Of a stretch of 7,709 nucleotides of DNA, positions 5,695-7,709 are shown in pieces. The notes beneath the pieces were generated by a model. The model did not search any database. It was not told the DNA's origin and saw only the letters and a program-made list of their open reading frames with translations. The number at the start of each line of letters is the position of its first letter. The stretch's first letter is position 1. The stretch spans positions 1-7,709 of the forward strand of contig DAOWNY010000080.1 in assembly GCA_030642325.1 (NCBI GenBank), given 5' to 3'. Position numbers and translations under genes: made by a program. Origin of the DNA: Deltaproteobacteria bacterium (GTDB lineage: Bacteria > Desulfobacterota > DAOWNY01).

Positions 5695-6492
5695 ATGAAC
5701 ATTGTTGTGTGTATGAAGCAGGTTCCTGATACAGAATCGGTTATTAAACCATCAGGAGATGGTGTGGGAATTAAAACCGATGATCTCAAGTTTGTAATGA
5801 ACGTCTACGATGAGTTTGGAGTTGAAGAAGCCTTAGCCACTAAAGAGAAAGCGGGCGAAGGCAAAGTTACCATACTCAGTATGGGTCCGGACCGGGCAGT
5901 GGAAGCGGTAAGGATGGGGCTGGCCATGGGAGCGGATAATGCTGTCTTGTTGAATGACGCCGCCCTGGAAGGAGCTGATGCCTTTGCTACAGCTACAGCG
6001 TTAGCCAAGGCGCTGGAGAGTATGGACTATGATGTTATCTTTTGCGGAAAACAGGCGGTTGATGGTGATTTGGGTCAAGTGGGTATCGCCTTGGCTGAAA
6101 TCTTGAATATACCTCATGTATCCTTGATTACCAAGTTTGAACTTTCCGACGACAAGAAAAAAGCCAAGGTAAATCGGCAGATTGAGGGGGGGGAAGAAGT
6201 GATTGAATGCCCGCTTCCAGCGGTCTTTACTTGTCAAAAAGGATTAAACGAACCTCGCTATGCTTCCCTGCCGGGGATTATGAAAGCGAAAAAGAAACCC
6301 CTGGAGACAAAAGATCTTGCTGCATTGGGACTCGACGCCAGTGCAGTGGGCGAGGCAGGTTCGAAAACCAAAATAACTAAAGCTGCATCGCCTCCGGAAA
6401 GGGTAGCCGGCAAAATAATCGATGGTGAGGAAACATTGGAAATTGTAGTTAAGTTAGTGACATTGCTGCGAGAAGAAGCCAAGGCAGTTTAA
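5695..6492 (+). CDS. etfB: Electron transfer flavoprotein, beta subunit
   Basis: The 265-residue EtfB forms a cytoplasmic heterodimer with EtfA and relays electrons between the acyl-CoA dehydrogenase and a redox partner. It begins MNIVVCMKQVPDTE, typical of the family. The nucleotide-binding segment CGKQAVDGDLGQVG (117-130) and the beta-subunit signature region, including RQIEGGEEVIECPLPAV (161-177) and KGLNEPRYASLPGIMKAKKK (182-201), are intact. The DGD form at 123-125 resembles bacterial Etf proteins in which this site can bind a second FAD (bifurcating types) rather than AMP; sequence alone does not settle this. The start is well set by AAGGAGGT six bases before the ATG. The neighbouring acyl-CoA dehydrogenase gene is its likely redox partner. 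Confidence 0.95.
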   Translation: MNIVVCMKQVPDTESVIKPSGDGVGIKTDDLKFVMNVYDEFGVEEALATKEKAGEGKVTILSMGPDRAVEAVRMGLAMGADNAVLLNDAALEGADAFATATALAKALESMDYDVIFCGKQAVDGDLGQVGIALAEILNIPHVSLITKFELSDDKKKAKVNRQIEGGEEVIECPLPAVFTCQKGLNEPRYASLPGIMKAKKKPLETKDLAALGLDASAVGEAGSKTKITKAASPPERVAGKIIDGEETLEIVVKLVTLLREEAKAV

Positions 6493-6539
6493 TTTATTTA
6501 CTATTGCAAAAAAATTTTTTATATATAGGAGCAGAGAAG

Positions 6540-7529
6540 ATGGCAAATGATGTTTGCGTATTTGCAGAAGTTAAGGAGGGGGCAATCAAGAAGGTTGTCT
6601 TTGAAATGCTGTGTGCGGGAAAAGAGCTGGCGGATAAGCTGGGCGGAGAGCTTACTGCGGTTCTGATCGGCTCCAACGTTGAAGACCTGGCTGATCAACT
6701 TGCATGGTACGGAGCAAGTAAGGTCTTTTTAGCAGAAAATGAACTCTTGGAAGAATATTCGTCCGATGCCTATACCAAAGTTTTGGCAGACATTGTCAGG
6801 GAGCAGCAACCTTCCATTTTACTGATCGGATCGACAATTCTGGGCAAAGACCTTGCACCCGGGGTGGCAAGCCGCCTTCAAACAGGATTGGCCTCCGATT
6901 GTATTAATATTGCCATGGGAGATGACGGTAAACTGACGGCCACCCGGCCCATGTATGCCGGTAAAATAATAGCGGATCTGGCTTTTTCCGATGACAAACC
7001 CTGGACGGCTTCAGTCCGGCCTAATGTTCTCCCGGTTTCTCCTCCTGATGAATCGAAGAAGGCGGAGGTTGTTAAGGTTGATGCAGCCATTTCTTCCGAG
7101 GATATTAGAACCAGCGTGGTGGAGAAAATTGTAACAGGTGGAGAAAAAGTTGATCTCACCGAAGCGGAAATTATCGTTTCGGGGGGTAGAGGAATGAAAG
7201 GTCCGGAAAATTTCAAGATGTTAGAGGAGTTGGCGGAAGTCTTAGGGGCTACTGTGGGAGCGTCCCGGGCAGCGGTAGACGCGGGCTGGATAGCCCAGTC
7301 AGATCAGGTGGGTCAAACCGGAAAGGTTGTAAACCCCAATTTGTATATTGCATGCGGTATCTCGGGAGCCATTCAGCATTTAGCGGGAATGAGTACCTCA
7401 AAATGCATTGTGGCCATCAATAAGGACTCGGAAGCCCCCATCTTTCAAAAGGCAGACTATGGAGTCGTAGATGATCTCTTCAAGGTTGTGCCTATTTTTA
7501 CCGAAGAACTAAAAAAGATTAAGGAATAA
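6540..7529 (+). CDS. etfA: Electron transfer flavoprotein, alpha subunit
   Basis: The 329-residue EtfA carries the FAD that exchanges electrons with the acyl-CoA dehydrogenase. The N-terminal alpha/beta domain (1-190, MANDVCVFAEVKEG onward) pairs with EtfB. The C-terminal FAD domain shows SGGRGMKGPENF (214-225), GASRAAVDAGW (240-250), the alpha-subunit signature QVGQTGKVVNPNLYIACGIS (256-275), SGAIQHLAGM (275-284) and AINKDSEAPIF (292-302). The ATG at 6540 follows AGGAG (6527-6531) by eight bases; a frame extension back to a TTG at 6504 would add twelve residues foreign to the family. The gene lies 47 bp after etfB and is the last of the cluster. There is no N-terminal ferredoxin extension, unlike some anaerobic EtfA proteins, so no built-in Fe-S cluster. 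Confidence 0.95.
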   Translation: MANDVCVFAEVKEGAIKKVVFEMLCAGKELADKLGGELTAVLIGSNVEDLADQLAWYGASKVFLAENELLEEYSSDAYTKVLADIVREQQPSILLIGSTILGKDLAPGVASRLQTGLASDCINIAMGDDGKLTATRPMYAGKIIADLAFSDDKPWTASVRPNVLPVSPPDESKKAEVVKVDAAISSEDIRTSVVEKIVTGGEKVDLTEAEIIVSGGRGMKGPENFKMLEELAEVLGATVGASRAAVDAGWIAQSDQVGQTGKVVNPNLYIACGISGAIQHLAGMSTSKCIVAINKDSEAPIFQKADYGVVDDLFKVVPIFTEELKKIKE

Positions 7530-7530
7530 T

Positions 7531-7555
7531 CTTTGAAAAAACCGTGAACGCTTAC
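7531..7555 (-). repeat. Solitary end related to the 2336-2704 element
   Basis: Two bases after the etfA stop lies TTGAAAAAACCGTGAACG followed by CTTAC, nearly the same as the right end of the element at 2683-2704 (TTGAAAAATCGTGAACGG then TTAC) in the same orientation. Differences are one added A, one T/C change and one G/C change. The body that should lie to its left is occupied by the intact etfA gene, and no opposite end is seen to its right within the window. It may be a remnant of another insertion, or a conserved protein-binding site. Confidence 0.6.
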
Positions 7556-7573
7556 TAAATCTTTTACTTTTTT

Positions 7574-7616
7574 TTGGAGGGAGAATTGTAATACAATTCT
7601 CCCTCCAATTTTTTTT
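7574..7616 (+). terminator. Intrinsic terminator at the end of the beta-oxidation cluster
   Basis: Perfect 17-bp arms TTGGAGGGAGAATTGTA (7574-7590) and TACAATTCTCCCTCCAA (7592-7608) surround a single base, so the innermost pairs must open to form the loop. A run of eight T (7609-7616) follows. This is a strong rho-independent terminator for plus-strand transcripts ending after etfA. In the opposite direction the hairpin is followed by A residues, so it should not stop minus-strand transcripts. Confidence 0.93.
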
Positions 7617-7709
7617 AATATTTTTGTCTGTCAATCCTGCCGGTTTTAGCCAAGACTTTGCCAGTGTGCCTGGTGAATGGTTTTGACCCTCTCGATTACC
7701 GAAACAATG
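7617..7709. other. Unassigned right edge
   Basis: The last 93 bases after the terminator hold no gene that can be supported. Short open frames cross it on both strands, including a minus-strand frame ending with a stop at 7646-7648 and entering from the right edge (IVSVIERVKTIHQAHWQSLG), but each is too short to judge. Confidence 0.3.

Noticed and set aside
7616..7690. Minus-strand peptide (KPFTRHTGKVLAKTGRIDR region) resembling a protein C-terminus.
   Set aside because: An in-frame stop lies about 25 codons upstream and no frame-consistent gene enters from the window edge, so it cannot be supported.

Overview
The window holds one long plus-strand gene cluster for anaerobic fatty-acid beta-oxidation (or its reverse, butyrate-type synthesis). 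In order it carries: the C-terminal end of a TetR/FadR-type regulator (1-368), 3-hydroxyacyl-CoA dehydrogenase (hbd, 512-1366), enoyl-CoA hydratase (crt, 1545-2327), a small non-coding mobile element (2336-2704), an acyl-CoA dehydrogenase (2755-3918), an SCP2-type thiolase (3971-5128), a DUF35 zinc-ribbon/OB-fold partner (5130-5570), and the two electron-transfer flavoprotein subunits etfB (5695-6492) and etfA (6540-7529). A strong intrinsic terminator (7574-7616) closes the cluster.

The genes give every enzyme of one beta-oxidation turn between acyl-CoA and acetyl-CoA. Acyl-CoA dehydrogenase passes electrons to EtfAB, Crt hydrates the enoyl-CoA, Hbd oxidises the 3-hydroxyacyl-CoA with NAD, and the thiolase (probably with the DUF35 protein bound) makes the cleavage. 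No acyl-CoA ligase or CoA transferase and no Etf:quinone oxidoreductase is visible; they may lie outside the window. The thiolase is not the usual ThlA/AtoB type but the CxS/HDCF/GHP type paired with DUF35, as known from archaea and steroid degraders.

The organism is probably a low-to-mid G+C anaerobic Firmicute of the Clostridia (Peptococcaceae/Syntrophomonas-like, syntroph or sulfate reducer). This is inferred from G-rich purine Shine-Dalgarno sites before nearly all genes, the Clostridia-like gene order, the FadR-type regulator and the strong hairpin-plus-T terminator. Taxonomy cannot be fixed from the sequence alone.

The least expected item is the 369-bp element between crt and the acyl-CoA dehydrogenase gene. 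It has 17-bp terminal inverted repeats (16/17 matching, ends GTAACCGTTCACG), is flanked by a perfect 8-bp direct repeat (ATAAAATA), and has no credible ORF: a MITE-like insertion with IS66-type ends. Its right edge forms a well-spaced TTGAAA-N17-TAAAAT promoter pointing into the downstream genes. A single related end sits just after etfA, and a degenerate one lies inside the element.
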